This document shows, in pieces, positions 1 to 8,899 of a stretch of DNA of 64,000 bases (the stretch's first letter is position 1; each line of letters starts with the position of its first letter). Made by a program: the position numbers and the translations under genes. The notes beneath the pieces are model-generated. The model searched no databases, was not told the DNA's origin, and worked only from the letters and a program-made list of their open reading frames with translations. Source of the DNA: Chryseobacterium gleum (lineage in GTDB: Bacteria > Bacteroidota > Bacteroidia > Flavobacteriales > Schleiferiaceae); contig CAMCXO010000009.1 in NCBI GenBank assembly GCA_945883565.1, positions 1 through 64,000 on the forward strand. Reading direction: 5' to 3'.

Positions 1-578
1 CTTTCGCAGAGTCGATCCTCACCTTCGGGATTAATCCTTTGAGCGCCTCAATCGCCGGCGCGGGGCTAATTTAAATGTATTTGGTATAAGTGAATTATTC
101 TTTTGGCCTGCGGCTATTGAATTTCTTCTATTGGTTAATCTACAGGGCGCCTAAATTGGCGCAATCCGCGGGAAAAAGAAATCTCCCGCAGATCCCGCTG
201 ATGTTCCCTGATATGTTTTTTCTGCGTCCTTCTGCGCAATCCGCGGGAAAAAAGGAAATCTCCGGCAGGTGCCGCTGATTCGGCTGTTTACCAACCCGCC
301 ATGCTGAAAGGGCCGGGGGTTTGAATGGTATTTTCAGGGACAAGATTGTTACTGTATGAGATTTGCGCCAGGGATTGCAGCGTAAAGCCCGCAGCCGCCT
401 TGACCAAAGCCTTCTGAATTAATCATGCCCATCCTTAAATCCAGAAAATCATGGTTCAGACAATGGCGGTGAGGACTTGGAGCGGAAAGCCCGGCCCGCG
501 AGGGGTTTGAAGTGGTTTTTGGTTGCGAATGCATTTTATGCCCTTTGCGGGGGCGCCCAAAACGCCATTTTCGTTTCC
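1..578. repeat. Non-coding region with dispersed intergenic repeats
   Basis: No convincing complete gene. Two direct copies of a motif beginning CGCAATCCGCGGGAAAAA lie at about 159-202 and 236-280, each followed by a cTCCcGCaGaTcCCGCTGAT-like tail. They belong to the same sequence family (CCGCAGATTTCGC / CGCGGAT words) as the arrays at 45.4, 50.6 and 52.5 kb. A second repeat type, with the core AGCG(T/G)AAAGCCCG, occurs at about 373-390 and 478-495, with a word like CAGAAAATCATGGTTCAGAC between the copies. An open stretch at 3-74 ends in TAA and could be the tail of a gene cut by the window edge, but the opposite strand is equally protein-like there. Confidence 0.6.
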
Positions 579-1871
579 TTACTCTTTAGCGTTTTGAAAG
601 CCTCCAGATATTAACTGGGCAAGGCGCTGGCTCAAATTTTGACGGCTGTATTCCAAAGTTTTGGCTCTATCGCCCATTAAATTGGTTTGGGCTTGATGTC
701 GGTTTAAGAATTCCAGTATTCCTTCTGCGTCGTTATAATCGAAAAATGCGCCCGATTCGGTTTGCTGCACAATTTGGGCGGCATTGCAGTTTGGGGGGCC
801 TATGCCTAAAATGGGGCGGCCAGAACCAAGGTATTCGAAAAGTTTTCCGGGTATAATTCCGGTATTGGGCTTTTGGTCGGGAATAACCAACAAAAGGATA
901 TGGGCGGCGCACATGGCCCTGGTAATTTGGGCATGGGGCACATACCCTCTAAACTTATAAGCAATTTGGCTTCCAACTATGGCTTGCTCTTGATGTGCAT
1001 CGGCTTGGCCGTAAAGTTCGAAACACCAACCTTCGCCAACATTCTTAGTCTTTTTTAGGGCTTTTATCAAGCCGCTGAGCGGATAATCTTTGGTAATGGT
1101 TCCGGCATACACCAAGTGCATGCGCTGCACTTCGGGCATAGAAGCCGGATAATCGCCAGGATCATAACCATTTGGAAAGAAATGGAATTTTTTTGGCTGA
1201 TGAACTTTTTGAGCCAGTAATTGCGCCAGAAAAGGACTGCTGCACAAAACGGCGTCGGCATTTTTGAGCACCTTTTTTTCCATTCTACCATCTAGGTATT
1301 TGGCCAGCTTAGTGGGATAAAGGCTATTGTAATAGTATATATCGGTCCAGGGATCGCGAAAATCGGCTATCCACGGCAGATTTAAGGCTTTCTGCAATTT
1401 GAGTCCAACGAGGTGGGTGGAGTGTGGGGGGCCGGTGGTTATAACGGCGGCGAAGCTATGGTTTTGTGCGCAAGTCAAGGCTTGTTTGAATGCGTATGAG
1501 TTCCAGCCTTTACGGGCATCGGGCAGAAAGAAATTTCCGCGAACAAAGCGCGATAATTTTTGAACAAAGCTCGGGTTTTCGGCTTCGTTGGCAAAGCCCG
1601 AATAGGGCACTTGTTTTCGCTTGGTTAGCTTTAAGTAGGCTTCAAAAGGTTCGAAAGTTGGGGTGTGAAAAACGTCCTGTTCGGGCATGACATCCTGAAG
1701 CAGTCCCAAATCGCGCACCGGCCAGGTAGCTTGTTCGGGCAATACCGTAATGACCGTTGGCTGAACCCCGTATTGCGGGAGGTATTTACAAAGTTTTAGC
1801 CAGCGTTGCACACCCGGCCCACCGGCAGGAGGCCAATAATAGGTGAGTAGAAGTACCTTTATTTGGTGCAT
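579..1871 (-). CDS. Glycosyltransferase family 4 protein
   Basis: A 430-residue cytoplasmic or membrane-associated sugar transferase with two Rossmann-like halves (GT-B fold), likely using a nucleotide sugar to extend a surface glycan. The N-terminus (residues 5-25) has the YYWPPAGGPGVQR pattern common to this Bacteroidota GT4 group. An ADFRDPW motif near residue 165 and the C-terminal GKLFEYLGSGRPILGIG segment (about 345-362) match the donor-binding lobe of GT4 enzymes. The ATG at 1871 fits this family start. It stands alone, about 190 bases beyond the rpmA end. Acceptor and donor cannot be told from sequence. Confidence 0.85.
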   Translation of the reverse strand: MHQIKVLLLTYYWPPAGGPGVQRWLKLCKYLPQYGVQPTVITVLPEQATWPVRDLGLLQDVMPEQDVFHTPTFEPFEAYLKLTKRKQVPYSGFANEAENPSFVQKLSRFVRGNFFLPDARKGWNSYAFKQALTCAQNHSFAAVITTGPPHSTHLVGLKLQKALNLPWIADFRDPWTDIYYYNSLYPTKLAKYLDGRMEKKVLKNADAVLCSSPFLAQLLAQKVHQPKKFHFFPNGYDPGDYPASMPEVQRMHLVYAGTITKDYPLSGLIKALKKTKNVGEGWCFELYGQADAHQEQAIVGSQIAYKFRGYVPHAQITRAMCAAHILLLVIPDQKPNTGIIPGKLFEYLGSGRPILGIGPPNCNAAQIVQQTESGAFFDYNDAEGILEFLNRHQAQTNLMGDRAKTLEYSRQNLSQRLAQLISGGFQNAKE

Positions 1872-2005
1872 GCTTAAATGACCGGAGGTTTATTTGGAAC
1901 AAAGAATGCGGCAAATATGCCCCATTGCCCGCTTAGTTAGGGCAAGGTATACGATAATAAACGTATAAATGATTAAAAACCTATAATGTTTCGGAATGGG
2001 CAATA

Positions 2006-2038
2006 AAAAAAGCCACCGCTTGTGGGCAGTGGCTTTTT
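2006..2038 (-). terminator. Rho-independent terminator after rplU-rpmA
   Basis: Perfect 10-bp inverted repeat, AAAAAGCCAC at 2006-2015 against GTGGCTTTTT at 2029-2038, with a 13-nt loop. It lies 20 bases past the rpmA stop, and the minus-strand T run follows the stem, so it should end the ribosomal protein transcript. Confidence 0.85.
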
Positions 2039-2057
2039 ATAAAGGGAGAAATACTGT

Positions 2058-2315
2058 TTAAGCTTCGGTTACGATAGAGACGTAAGAGCGGTTGTCTTTT
2101 TTCTTGGTAAACACCACTTTGCCATCGATGAGTGCAAATAGCGTGTGGTCTTTTCCAATGCCTACGTTGTCGCCTGGATGGTGCTTGGTGCCTCTTTGGC
2201 GCACCAAGATGTTACCGGCTATGGCTTTTTGCCCGCCGAAAATTTTAACACCCAAACGTTTGCTTTCCGATTCGCGTCCGTTCTTAGAACTACCGACGCC
2301 TTTCTTGTGTGCCAT
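2058..2315 (-). CDS. rpmA: Large ribosomal subunit protein bL27
   Basis: An 85-residue ribosomal protein of the 50S subunit; in the family the N-terminal tail reaches towards the peptidyl transferase centre. It starts [16 protein letters not shown], the bL27 signature, and continues with [23 protein letters not shown] in two recognisable blocks. Length is standard. It begins with the AHKKG form and has no N-terminal extension of the Firmicutes type. It is the second gene after rplU, 30 bases downstream, and is followed by a strong terminator. Confidence 0.98.
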   Translation of the reverse strand: MAHKKGVGSSKNGRESESKRLGVKIFGGQKAIAGNILVRQRGTKHHPGDNVGIGKDHTLFALIDGKVVFTKKKDNRSYVSIVTEA

Positions 2316-2345
2316 GTTTTATAAGGTTTATGAGTTAGACGGGAT

Positions 2346-2657
2346 TTAGAAGTTAAGATTGGTGATTTCGATTTGGCTAAGATATTGGCGGTGGCCGTTC
2401 ATCTTTTGGTAGCCTTTGCGTCGTTTTTTCTTGAAAACAAGAACTTTATCGCCTTTGCAGTGGCGAATCACTTTGGCGCTAACGCTTGCACCATCTACAG
2501 CCGGGGCGCCTACGGTTACGGCTCCGTCTTTTTCTACCAAAAGAACTTTATCGAAACGAATTTCGCTTCCTTCTTCGGCTTCAAGGCGGTGCACATAAAC
2601 CTTGCGGTCTTTTTGCACTTTAAATTGCTGCCCTGCTATTTCTACAATTGCGTACAT
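2346..2657 (-). CDS. rplU: Large ribosomal subunit protein bL21
   Basis: A 103-residue 50S ribosomal protein that binds 23S rRNA. The start chosen is the ATG at 2657, giving [15 protein letters not shown], the normal bL21 N-terminus. An in-frame start 11 codons upstream exists but would add a non-family extension that overlaps the promoter element. The C-terminal [14 protein letters not shown] block is the family RNA-binding segment. It forms the usual rplU-rpmA pair. Confidence 0.97.
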   Translation of the reverse strand: MYAIVEIAGQQFKVQKDRKVYVHRLEAEEGSEIRFDKVLLVEKDGAVTVGAPAVDGASVSAKVIRHCKGDKVLVFKKKRRKGYQKMNGHRQYLSQIEITNLNF

Positions 2658-2677
2658 CAGGATTGAATTAAGGGCTG

Positions 2678-2704
2678 CAAATTTAGACAAATATCTTTTT
2701 CAAA
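2678..2704 (-). promoter_or_regulatory. Bacteroidota-type promoter of rplU-rpmA
   Basis: On the minus strand, TAAATTTG (2678-2685) fits the TAnnTTTG -7 element, with a TTTG at 2701-2704 as a possible -33 element. The 15-nt spacer is shorter than the usual 17-23. The implied leader is about 15-20 nt. Confidence 0.5.
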
Positions 2705-2710
2705 ATAAGC

Positions 2711-3511
2711 CTATTGCCAATCTATTTCAACAATTTTTCCTTCGTTGTTCCGAATATTCAATGCCCTTCCGCCTTCAAACAGCCAATATTGGCCTCTTAT
2801 GCCAATAAATCGGCCTTCTATGGGGGCATCGGGCTCTAACGAAAGGCTTTTGGTGTGCATAAATCCGGCGGGCATGGGATATTCAAAGCCAAAAACCTCC
2901 TGATGTTCTTTAGAAACATAGCCTTGCAAATCGTCGGGTATTAAAGCCGTAATGCGTTCTTTTTCGGCTTTTAAATCAACAGGGAAAAGCGAGCCGCTCA
3001 ACATTTTCTTCACATGGGTCTTATCTGAAATATGCTGTTTAAGCGCTACCTCTATGCAACCGGCCAAGTAGCGGTTAGGGGTTTGGGCTAAAACAATGGC
3101 TGCCGAAGCCCCTTGGTCCATCCAACGCGTAAACATTTGATTTAGACGGGTAACCCCTACTTTGAGCCCGCCACTATCGGCTAAGTACACAATGTGATCC
3201 TGAAGTTGATAGGCTTTTTCCCATTCTAAATCGCGTTCAGCCATACCTGTATGGGCTTTACTTAGTTCGGGCCTCATAATAAAATCGGCTGCTTCAGGCT
3301 TGCTATAGAAGCAATCGTAACAAAAATTCTGTCTAAACACACGATCAACGGTTTTGCCACAAAAACAGCTAATTGCACCGGTGTACGCCATCTTAACATT
3401 ACGGTTGAAAAGCGTATTTAAAAATACGGGGGTATTGTCTATTTCGAGCGCATAGCGCACCGGCTGCGAGTAAAGGGTGCGCATTTTTTTAAGTGGGCCA
3501 CAAAGCTTCAT
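2711..3511 (-). CDS. DUF2797 family protein
   Basis: A 266-residue cytoplasmic protein of unknown function. A cysteine cluster near residues 49-67 (CFCG...CYDC) looks like a zinc-binding knuckle. The central VYLADSGGLKVGVTR segment (about 107-121) resembles the GIY-YIG-like fold proposed for DUF2797. The family is widespread in bacteria and archaea without an assigned reaction. It is transcribed on the same strand as the downstream FkbM gene and ends about 50 bases before the rplU promoter region. I am fairly sure of the family but make no claim about function. Confidence 0.75.
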   Translation of the reverse strand: MKLCGPLKKMRTLYSQPVRYALEIDNTPVFLNTLFNRNVKMAYTGAISCFCGKTVDRVFRQNFCYDCFYSKPEAADFIMRPELSKAHTGMAERDLEWEKAYQLQDHIVYLADSGGLKVGVTRLNQMFTRWMDQGASAAIVLAQTPNRYLAGCIEVALKQHISDKTHVKKMLSGSLFPVDLKAEKERITALIPDDLQGYVSKEHQEVFGFEYPMPAGFMHTKSLSLEPDAPIEGRFIGIRGQYWLFEGGRALNIRNNEGKIVEIDWQ

Positions 3512-3554
3512 GCCAAAGGTTTGGAGGCCAAGTTAACACAATTGGCTTATGGGT

Positions 3555-4292
3555 TTAGGCCGATATTTGAGCCGAAACGTAAACTGGGTTTACAAACCTT
3601 AGGCGTTTCTTACCACTCCATTCAAGACGTTGATCGTAGAGACCAAAAGGCATAAAGCCATAAGGTTTTAAGAACTCCATGAAGGCCTCGAGAGGAACAT
3701 GGCGATCGTTAAGGGGGTTCATGCCTGCTTCTACTTGTAAGAACTTAATGCGTCCCGCCTGCAGACTTTTACTGGCTCCTTTTAACACCTCAAGATCGTA
3801 ACCTTCGGTGTCTATTTTTAGTAAGTCTATGCTGTTTATTCCGAGTTTTTCTACGGTCAGGTCAATAGTGCTCAGAGTAATGGTTTCTTCACGCTCTATC
3901 ATGTCTTTGTCTGATTCATGAAACTGAAGCGATGACATGGTATCGTCGGTAAGAACAAAAATCTTAGCTGTGCCAGCCTCCCCTGCCAACGCAAAAGCAT
4001 GGGCTTCAATGTTTTTAATTCCCTTAGTATTGGCCAATAGCTTTTTATAGGTGGCTGAAACCGGTTCGAAAGAATGTATTTGGGCATTTGGAAACCAGCT
4101 GTTAAGCTTTAATGCGGTTTGTCCGCTGTTTGCTCCTACATCAAATATTACCTTGGGATGATAGGCCTCATCGAGCTTTTTTAAATCTAAGCACAAATCA
4201 AGACCTTGTGGAACATGCGTATACAAGGCTTTGGGCAAAAGGTTTTGCAAAAAGAAGTAGGCGCCTTTTTTAATTATTTTTCGCACAGACAT
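3555..4292 (-). CDS. FkbM family SAM-dependent methyltransferase
   Basis: A 245-residue methyltransferase. Residues 48-60 (VIFDVGANSGQTA) are the SAM-binding motif I of the FkbM family. LKIDTEGYDLEVLKGA near residues 158-173 is the second FkbM hallmark. Members usually O-methylate sugars or glycolipids. The gene lies between a terminator (after ppa) and the DUF2797 gene. The glycosyltransferase about 1.7 kb downstream suggests, but does not prove, a role in surface glycan methylation. Confidence 0.85.
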   Translation of the reverse strand: MSVRKIIKKGAYFFLQNLLPKALYTHVPQGLDLCLDLKKLDEAYHPKVIFDVGANSGQTALKLNSWFPNAQIHSFEPVSATYKKLLANTKGIKNIEAHAFALAGEAGTAKIFVLTDDTMSSLQFHESDKDMIEREETITLSTIDLTVEKLGINSIDLLKIDTEGYDLEVLKGASKSLQAGRIKFLQVEAGMNPLNDRHVPLEAFMEFLKPYGFMPFGLYDQRLEWSGKKRLRFVNPVYVSAQISA

Positions 4293-4350
4293 TTGAAAAT
4301 TTAAGGGAACAGTGCAAAGATAATCAGTTTGCTAGTGAAATTTGTTAAAG

Positions 4351-4380
4351 AAAAAAGCGGGCGCTTTTTTTGGCCCGCTT
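4351..4380 (-). terminator. Terminator downstream of ppa
   Basis: Stem AAGCGGGC (4355-4362) pairs with GCCCGCTT (4373-4380). The minus-strand read-out ends in a T-rich run. It lies 25 bases past the ppa stop and separates fumC-ppa from the FkbM gene. Confidence 0.75.
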
Positions 4381-4404
4381 CTTCCATACCAAAAATAAAG
4401 CACT

Positions 4405-4950
4405 TTAAGCGCTCGGGAATGTTTGCTTATAAAGTTCTATGCTGTCGGCTACAATTTCATAGGCCTTCTGCCTTCCCTGAAAGTCCTCTACTCTAACTTC
4501 TTTGTTTTCCAATGCCTTATAGTCTTCAAAAAAGCGTTTCATCTCTTTCATGGTATGTGGTGCCAAGTCAAAAATGTTGTGAATGTGGCTATGGGCCATA
4601 TCGTTTTGGGCCACAGCAATAATTTTATCGTCGGCTTCACCTTGGTCAATCATGCGCATTACCCCAATTACCCTTGCCTCAATCATACACAAAGGCGGTA
4701 ATTCAACAGAAGTGATAACCAAAATATCGAGCGGGTCTTTGTCTTCGCAATAGGTTTGCGGAATAAACCCATAATTGGCCGGATAATGCACGGCAGAATA
4801 AAGAACCCTGTCCAGCCGTATCATGCCAGTGTCTTTGTCGAGTTCAAATTTCCCTTTGCTGCCTTTAGAAATCTCAATGATGGCGGTAACTACTTGAGGC
4901 GCTTCGGCACCGGGATTAACTTCATGCCATGGATGTGCAAATGCGGCCAT
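4405..4950 (-). CDS. ppa: Inorganic pyrophosphatase (family I)
   Basis: A 181-residue cytoplasmic hydrolase that splits pyrophosphate to two phosphates and pulls biosynthetic reactions forward. It shows the family I signature [10 protein letters not shown] (about 78-87), with the three metal-binding aspartates, and the second acidic cluster [12 protein letters not shown] (about 111-122). [13 protein letters not shown] is the usual substrate loop. Length is normal for bacterial family I enzymes. It is 45 bases downstream of fumC on the same strand, so the two may be co-transcribed. Confidence 0.95.
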   Translation of the reverse strand: MAAFAHPWHEVNPGAEAPQVVTAIIEISKGSKGKFELDKDTGMIRLDRVLYSAVHYPANYGFIPQTYCEDKDPLDILVITSVELPPLCMIEARVIGVMRMIDQGEADDKIIAVAQNDMAHSHIHNIFDLAPHTMKEMKRFFEDYKALENKEVRVEDFQGRQKAYEIVADSIELYKQTFPSA

Positions 4951-4995
4951 TTTATTGTTGCTTTTTAGGTGAATAATAATTTTTAGCTGTTTTTA

Positions 4996-6390
4996 TCAAT
5001 GATTGCCCGTCATAAGTTCGGGTCTTACCCATTGGTCGTATTGTTCGTTGGTTAGCAAACCCAATTCTAAAGCGGCTTCTCGCAGCGTTTTATGTTCTTT
5101 ATGGGCTTTTTTCGCAATTCGGGCTGCGTTATCGTAACCAATGTGCGGGTTTAAAGCGGTTACCAGCATTAAGCTGTTTTCGAGATGTCGCGCGATGATG
5201 GGCTCGTTGGCTTCTATGCCAACCGCACAATTATCGTTAAATGAAACGCAAGCATCGCCAATTAATCGTGCCGAATGCAGGACATTGGCCGCAATCATGG
5301 GCTTAAATACGTTCAATTGGAAATGGCCCTGACTTCCGCCAAAGCTAACTGCTACATCGTTGCCTATAACTTGTGCCGCCACCATGGTAAGAGCTTCTGG
5401 TTGGGTTGGATTTACTTTGCCTGGCATAATAGATGAGCCTGGCTCATTGTCGGGAATAATGATTTCGCCAATTCCACAACGTGGCCCTGAACTAAGCAAA
5501 CGGATGTCGTTGCCAATTTTCATAAGCGAAACGGCCACGCGTTTCAAAGCCCCACTTAGTTCAACCATGGCATCGTGGGCGGCCAATGCTTCAAATTTGT
5601 TTGGGGCACTTACAAACGGGAGTCCGCTAAGCAAGGCAATGTTTTCGGCCACTTTGGTGGCATAGCCTTTTGGGGTGTTGAGTCCGGTACCCACAGCGGT
5701 TCCACCCAAAGCCAATTCGGCTACCATTTCCAAGGCCGAGCGAAGCGCCCTCATGCCATTGTCGACCTGCTGAACATAGGCCGAAAACTCTTGCCCAAGG
5801 GTTAATGGCGTGGCATCCATTAAATGGGTGCGTCCGGTTTTAACAATGGTATTAAACATCAATGATTTTTGATGGAGGGTATCGCGAAGCTTTTGCAAGC
5901 CCGGCAGAGTTGTAGTGGCCAACATTCTATAGGCCGCAATGTGCATGGCCGTAGGAAAAGTATCGTTGCTGCTTTGCGATTTGTTTACATCGTCGTTTGG
6001 GTGAAGGACCTTTTTTTCATCGAGCAAATTTCCTCCCTGAAGCACATGGGCCCGATTGGCAATAACCTCGTTTACATTCATGTTGCTTTGGGTGCCTGAG
6101 CCGGTTTGCCAAATAACCAAAGGAAACTCGTCGTTAAGCTGTCCAGTCAGAATTTCGTCGCAAACCCGGGCAATTAAGTCAGATTTTGCAGCGTCTAAAA
6201 CCCCTAATTGGTGATTCGTTACTGCGGCAGCCTTTTTTAAAATGGCAAAGGCATGAATTATTTCGCGTGGCATACTGCCCTCAGAACCAATTTTAAAGTT
6301 GTTTCGGCTGCGCTCTGTTTGTGCCCCCCAGTAGCGATGGGCAGGAACTTTAACCTCGCCCATAGTGTCTTTTTCTATGCGGTAATCCAT
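4996..6390 (-). CDS. fumC: Class II fumarate hydratase
   Basis: A 464-residue, iron-independent TCA-cycle enzyme that interconverts fumarate and L-malate; the family forms tetramers. The [15 protein letters not shown] signature sits at about residues 318-332, with the catalytic serine loop. [16 protein letters not shown] (about 94-109) and [17 protein letters not shown] (about 183-199) are the other conserved blocks of the fumarase/aspartase superfamily. Histidine in [11 protein letters not shown] favours fumarase over aspartase. The start [16 protein letters not shown] is typical. Confidence 0.96.
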   Translation of the reverse strand: MDYRIEKDTMGEVKVPAHRYWGAQTERSRNNFKIGSEGSMPREIIHAFAILKKAAAVTNHQLGVLDAAKSDLIARVCDEILTGQLNDEFPLVIWQTGSGTQSNMNVNEVIANRAHVLQGGNLLDEKKVLHPNDDVNKSQSSNDTFPTAMHIAAYRMLATTTLPGLQKLRDTLHQKSLMFNTIVKTGRTHLMDATPLTLGQEFSAYVQQVDNGMRALRSALEMVAELALGGTAVGTGLNTPKGYATKVAENIALLSGLPFVSAPNKFEALAAHDAMVELSGALKRVAVSLMKIGNDIRLLSSGPRCGIGEIIIPDNEPGSSIMPGKVNPTQPEALTMVAAQVIGNDVAVSFGGSQGHFQLNVFKPMIAANVLHSARLIGDACVSFNDNCAVGIEANEPIIARHLENSLMLVTALNPHIGYDNAARIAKKAHKEHKTLREAALELGLLTNEQYDQWVRPELMTGNH

Positions 6391-6409
6391 GATATTAAAA
6401 TTGAGTGTT

Positions 6410-6439
6410 CAAAGGTAAGTAGGCAATTAAGGGTGCAAA
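6410..6439 (-). promoter_or_regulatory. Promoter of fumC
   Basis: Minus strand TTTG (6436-6439), 18-nt spacer, TACCTTTG (6410-6417): a near-ideal Bacteroidota sigma-A promoter. The -7 box ends 20 bases before the fumC ATG. Confidence 0.8.
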
Positions 6440-6451
6440 GCGATTTTGTTT

Positions 6452-6459
6452 TACTTTTG
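6452..6459 (+). promoter_or_regulatory. Possible -7 element for the 56-residue ORF
   Basis: TACTTTTG fits TAnnTTTG, 17 bases before the ATG at 6477. No clear -33 box at the expected spacing. It lies divergent to, and just outside, the fumC promoter. Confidence 0.4.
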
Positions 6460-6476
6460 GCACAAACCTAACAAGC

Positions 6477-6647
6477 ATGTTTGTTCAGCTTCTCGGATTC
6501 TTCGTATTCCTCTTTATTTTCTTGATGGGCTTCTCTATGTTGATTTTTCTGGCCTTGTTTGTAGGCTATTGGATTACCATCAACATGCTCGAAAAAATAA
6601 ACCCAAATTTGGCTTATAAAATCATTGGGCATAAAGAAACCCATTGA
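6477..6647 (+). CDS. Small membrane protein
   Basis: A 56-residue ORF starting at ATG 6477 and ending at TGA 6645-6647. Residues 2-36 are almost entirely hydrophobic (FVQLLGFFVFLFIFLMGF and on) and should make one long or two short membrane helices. The tail (NMLEKINPNLAYKIIGHKETH, in two parts) is polar. A TACTTTTG promoter-like box lies just upstream and a weak terminator-like hairpin downstream, which supports it as a real gene. No family recognised and no function assigned. Confidence 0.6.
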   Translation: MFVQLLGFFVFLFIFLMGFSMLIFLALFVGYWITINMLEKINPNLAYKIIGHKETH

Positions 6648-6670
6648 TATTATTGTCTAAAACCATTTTC

Positions 6671-6711
6671 AAACCCTGCAGCTTCAGAAGCCCGCGGGGT
6701 TTTCGATTTTT
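6671..6711 (+). terminator. Weak terminator-like hairpin
   Basis: AAACCCTGC (6671-6679) can pair with GCGGGGTTT (6694-6702), with one internal mismatch, followed by a T-rich run. It would end the transcript of the small membrane protein. Confidence 0.4.
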
Positions 6712-6776
6712 GCTAAACACCCCTTCAAAACCATTATTTCCAAGCTTGTCGAAGCCCACTTTCCTCCAAAATACCT

Positions 6777-7598
6777 ATGCAAAACGATAAATTAAAAGCC
6801 TATTTAGCGCTTGCATCTGCCGCTGCAGCCGGTGGGTTAAATGCGCAGGTGCAGTACACAGACTTTGAGCCGGATTTGTTTTTACAAGGGCATAAACAGT
6901 TTTTAAAGGTAGATATTGACGGCGATGGCACAGACGATTTCGTATTTGTGGCCGAAGACACGTTGGTAACGGCAGTAAACGGAGGATATGCCGTGGCAAG
7001 ATTGCGTGCCGGTGGGTATTACAACATCAACAACCGGGTTTTGGGCGATGCTCCGAATAATTATGGCTATGCCAGCCAACTTGAGTTTGGCGACCCCATT
7101 GGCCCCGATGCAAATTTCGTAAATGCAGGCAGCATGGCGCTGGTGGTAGACGGCACTAGCCCTTTTAACGAACCTTGGAACGGAGGCGCATTCGATGGAT
7201 TTTTGGGCTTTTATTTCACCAAAAACGATACTGCCCGCCATTATGGATGGATGCGAATTGATGTTTCGGCGGATGGCAAAAGTTTAAGAGTAAAAGACGC
7301 AGCATACAGTACCATACCTGACACCGCCATATCAGCCGGTTTGAACCAACTTCAAACCGATGAAAACATATTACTAGACTTAGTGCAAGTAAAAGGCAAT
7401 CAACTTCAACTTAATGCCTATAAAGATTGGGCGGGTGCCGAGGTCTATTTATTTGATCTTTCGGGGAAATTGATATTCAAAGAGGTCTTTCTTGGCGAAG
7501 CCGTGGTTTGGCCTTTGCCCGAGGCATTAGGGCATGGCCTTTTGCAAATTCGCCAAAAAAACGGAAGGGCATTAAGTACACGTGTCTGGATACCTTAA
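6777..7598 (+). CDS. Secreted protein with C-terminal sorting-like domain
   Basis: A 273-residue exported protein of unknown function. The N-terminus (residues 1-24, ending GGLNAQ) looks like a signal peptide, though its hydrophobic core is short and alanine-rich. DIDGDGTDDFVFV near residues 46-58 is an FG-GAP/VCBS-type acidic calcium-loop motif. The last 75 residues (AEVYLFDLSGKLIFKE ... GLLQIRQKNGRALSTRVWIP) follow the pattern of a type IX secretion C-terminal sorting domain: beta-rich, a glycine before the last strand, a basic end. It is likely released or anchored at the cell surface. Related proteins are common in gliding and non-gliding Bacteroidota. Confidence 0.7.
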   Translation: MQNDKLKAYLALASAAAAGGLNAQVQYTDFEPDLFLQGHKQFLKVDIDGDGTDDFVFVAEDTLVTAVNGGYAVARLRAGGYYNINNRVLGDAPNNYGYASQLEFGDPIGPDANFVNAGSMALVVDGTSPFNEPWNGGAFDGFLGFYFTKNDTARHYGWMRIDVSADGKSLRVKDAAYSTIPDTAISAGLNQLQTDENILLDLVQVKGNQLQLNAYKDWAGAEVYLFDLSGKLIFKEVFLGEAVVWPLPEALGHGLLQIRQKNGRALSTRVWIP

Positions 7599-7649
7599 AA
7601 ACAAAGAACAGCTAACTGGCTTTTCCTTAAGGCAGTCTACCTTCGCCTT

Positions 7650-8852
7650 ATGAAGCCGCAGCCCTTGTTGGTTATTTTCATAACCATATTTATAGACCTA
7701 CTGGGTTTCGGCATCATCATTCCTATTTTACCTATTCACGCCATGGAATTGGGCGCCCCCTCATGGGTTATAGGATTGGTAGCCGCCTCTTTTTCTGCCA
7801 TGCAATTTGCTTTTGGCCCGTTTTGGGGTAATTTGAGCGACCGTTTGGGGAGAAGGCCTATTTTAATGGCGAGTATGTTGCTGATGGGGCTGTCTTACAT
7901 TTTATTCGCTTTTTCGGCCAAGTCTTTGGCCATTTTGTTTTTATCGAGACTTTTGGCCGGAGTGGCAGCGGCCAATATTTCGGCTGCACAGGCCTTTATT
8001 TCCGACATCACCCCACCCGAAAAACGCGCTAAAAATTTCGGGATTATTGGAGCTGCCTTTGGCTTGGGCTTCATTTTTGGCCCTCCATTAGGTGGTTTTT
8101 TAAAAGCCGATTATGGCTTGCATGCAGTGGGCTATGTGGCGGCCGGAATTAGCTTTTTAAACTTGTTGATGGCGGTATTTTGGTTACCCGAAACCTTAAA
8201 AGAACCCAATAAGGAAGCCCCACTTTGGGTAAATCCGTTGCAAAAACTGGGCGACGCAGCCATGCGCGATGGCATCGGACGTTTTATGCTGCTAACCTTT
8301 GTATTTGTAGTGGCTTTCAGCATGATGCAGGTAACAGCTGCTTTGTTTTGGGTTGAAGAATTTGGTTTAAGCGAAAAGCATGTGGGATACATGTTTTTAT
8401 ATATTGGTGTTATGGCGGCGGTTATACAAGGCGGATTAATTGGCAAATTTAATTTGTGGTTTGGCGAGCAAAAGCTCCTCATTACCGGGGCGGTTTTTAT
8501 GATGTTCGGACTCACATTAATGCCATTTGCACCTAAAAGCCATTTTTATTTTTGGGAATTCAGCTGTTTGGGCATCATCAGTTTTGGAAATGCTTTCTTA
8601 ACCCCAACCATTTCCAGCCTACTTTCGAGAATAAGTGGTGTAAAAGAACAAGGCTTAATTATGGGAGCTTCGGCTTCATTTGGTTCATTGGGTCGGGTTT
8701 TTGGCCCTTTATTGGGCGGCTGGCTGTATGGCTTTAGCTTTAAAGGCCCTTATCTGGTGGCAGGACTGTTAATGGGTTTTTGTACCTTTTTGAGCGTAAA
8801 AATTGTACAAAATCTTAAAGTCAGAGTTCATAACCAGAGCTTAAATACTTAA
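7650..8852 (+). CDS. MFS transporter, TetA/TCR-like
   Basis: A 400-residue inner-membrane permease with about 12 predicted helices, of the major facilitator superfamily. The loop 2-3 signature [14 protein letters not shown] (about 67-80) is the MFS motif A, and [10 protein letters not shown] near residue 20 is typical of the TetA-like drug:H+ antiporter branch. It probably exports a small molecule by proton antiport. The substrate is not visible; calling it tetracycline resistance would be over-reading. It is followed by murB on the same strand, 47 bases later. Confidence 0.85.
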   Translation: MKPQPLLVIFITIFIDLLGFGIIIPILPIHAMELGAPSWVIGLVAASFSAMQFAFGPFWGNLSDRLGRRPILMASMLLMGLSYILFAFSAKSLAILFLSRLLAGVAAANISAAQAFISDITPPEKRAKNFGIIGAAFGLGFIFGPPLGGFLKADYGLHAVGYVAAGISFLNLLMAVFWLPETLKEPNKEAPLWVNPLQKLGDAAMRDGIGRFMLLTFVFVVAFSMMQVTAALFWVEEFGLSEKHVGYMFLYIGVMAAVIQGGLIGKFNLWFGEQKLLITGAVFMMFGLTLMPFAPKSHFYFWEFSCLGIISFGNAFLTPTISSLLSRISGVKEQGLIMGASASFGSLGRVFGPLLGGWLYGFSFKGPYLVAGLLMGFCTFLSVKIVQNLKVRVHNQSLNT

Positions 8853-8899
8853 GGCCTCGGCAATAAACAGCTTCGACATCTTCAACTTAAAGTGTTCTT

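Noticed and set aside
1-74. C-terminal end of a gene cut by the window edge
   Set aside because: A plus-strand frame runs from base 3 to TAA at 72-74, but the minus strand gives an equally protein-like stretch with no start. With 24 codons neither can be supported.
7650-8852. Tetracycline resistance determinant
   Set aside because: TetA-like similarity is general to this MFS branch. There is no TetR neighbour or mobile context.
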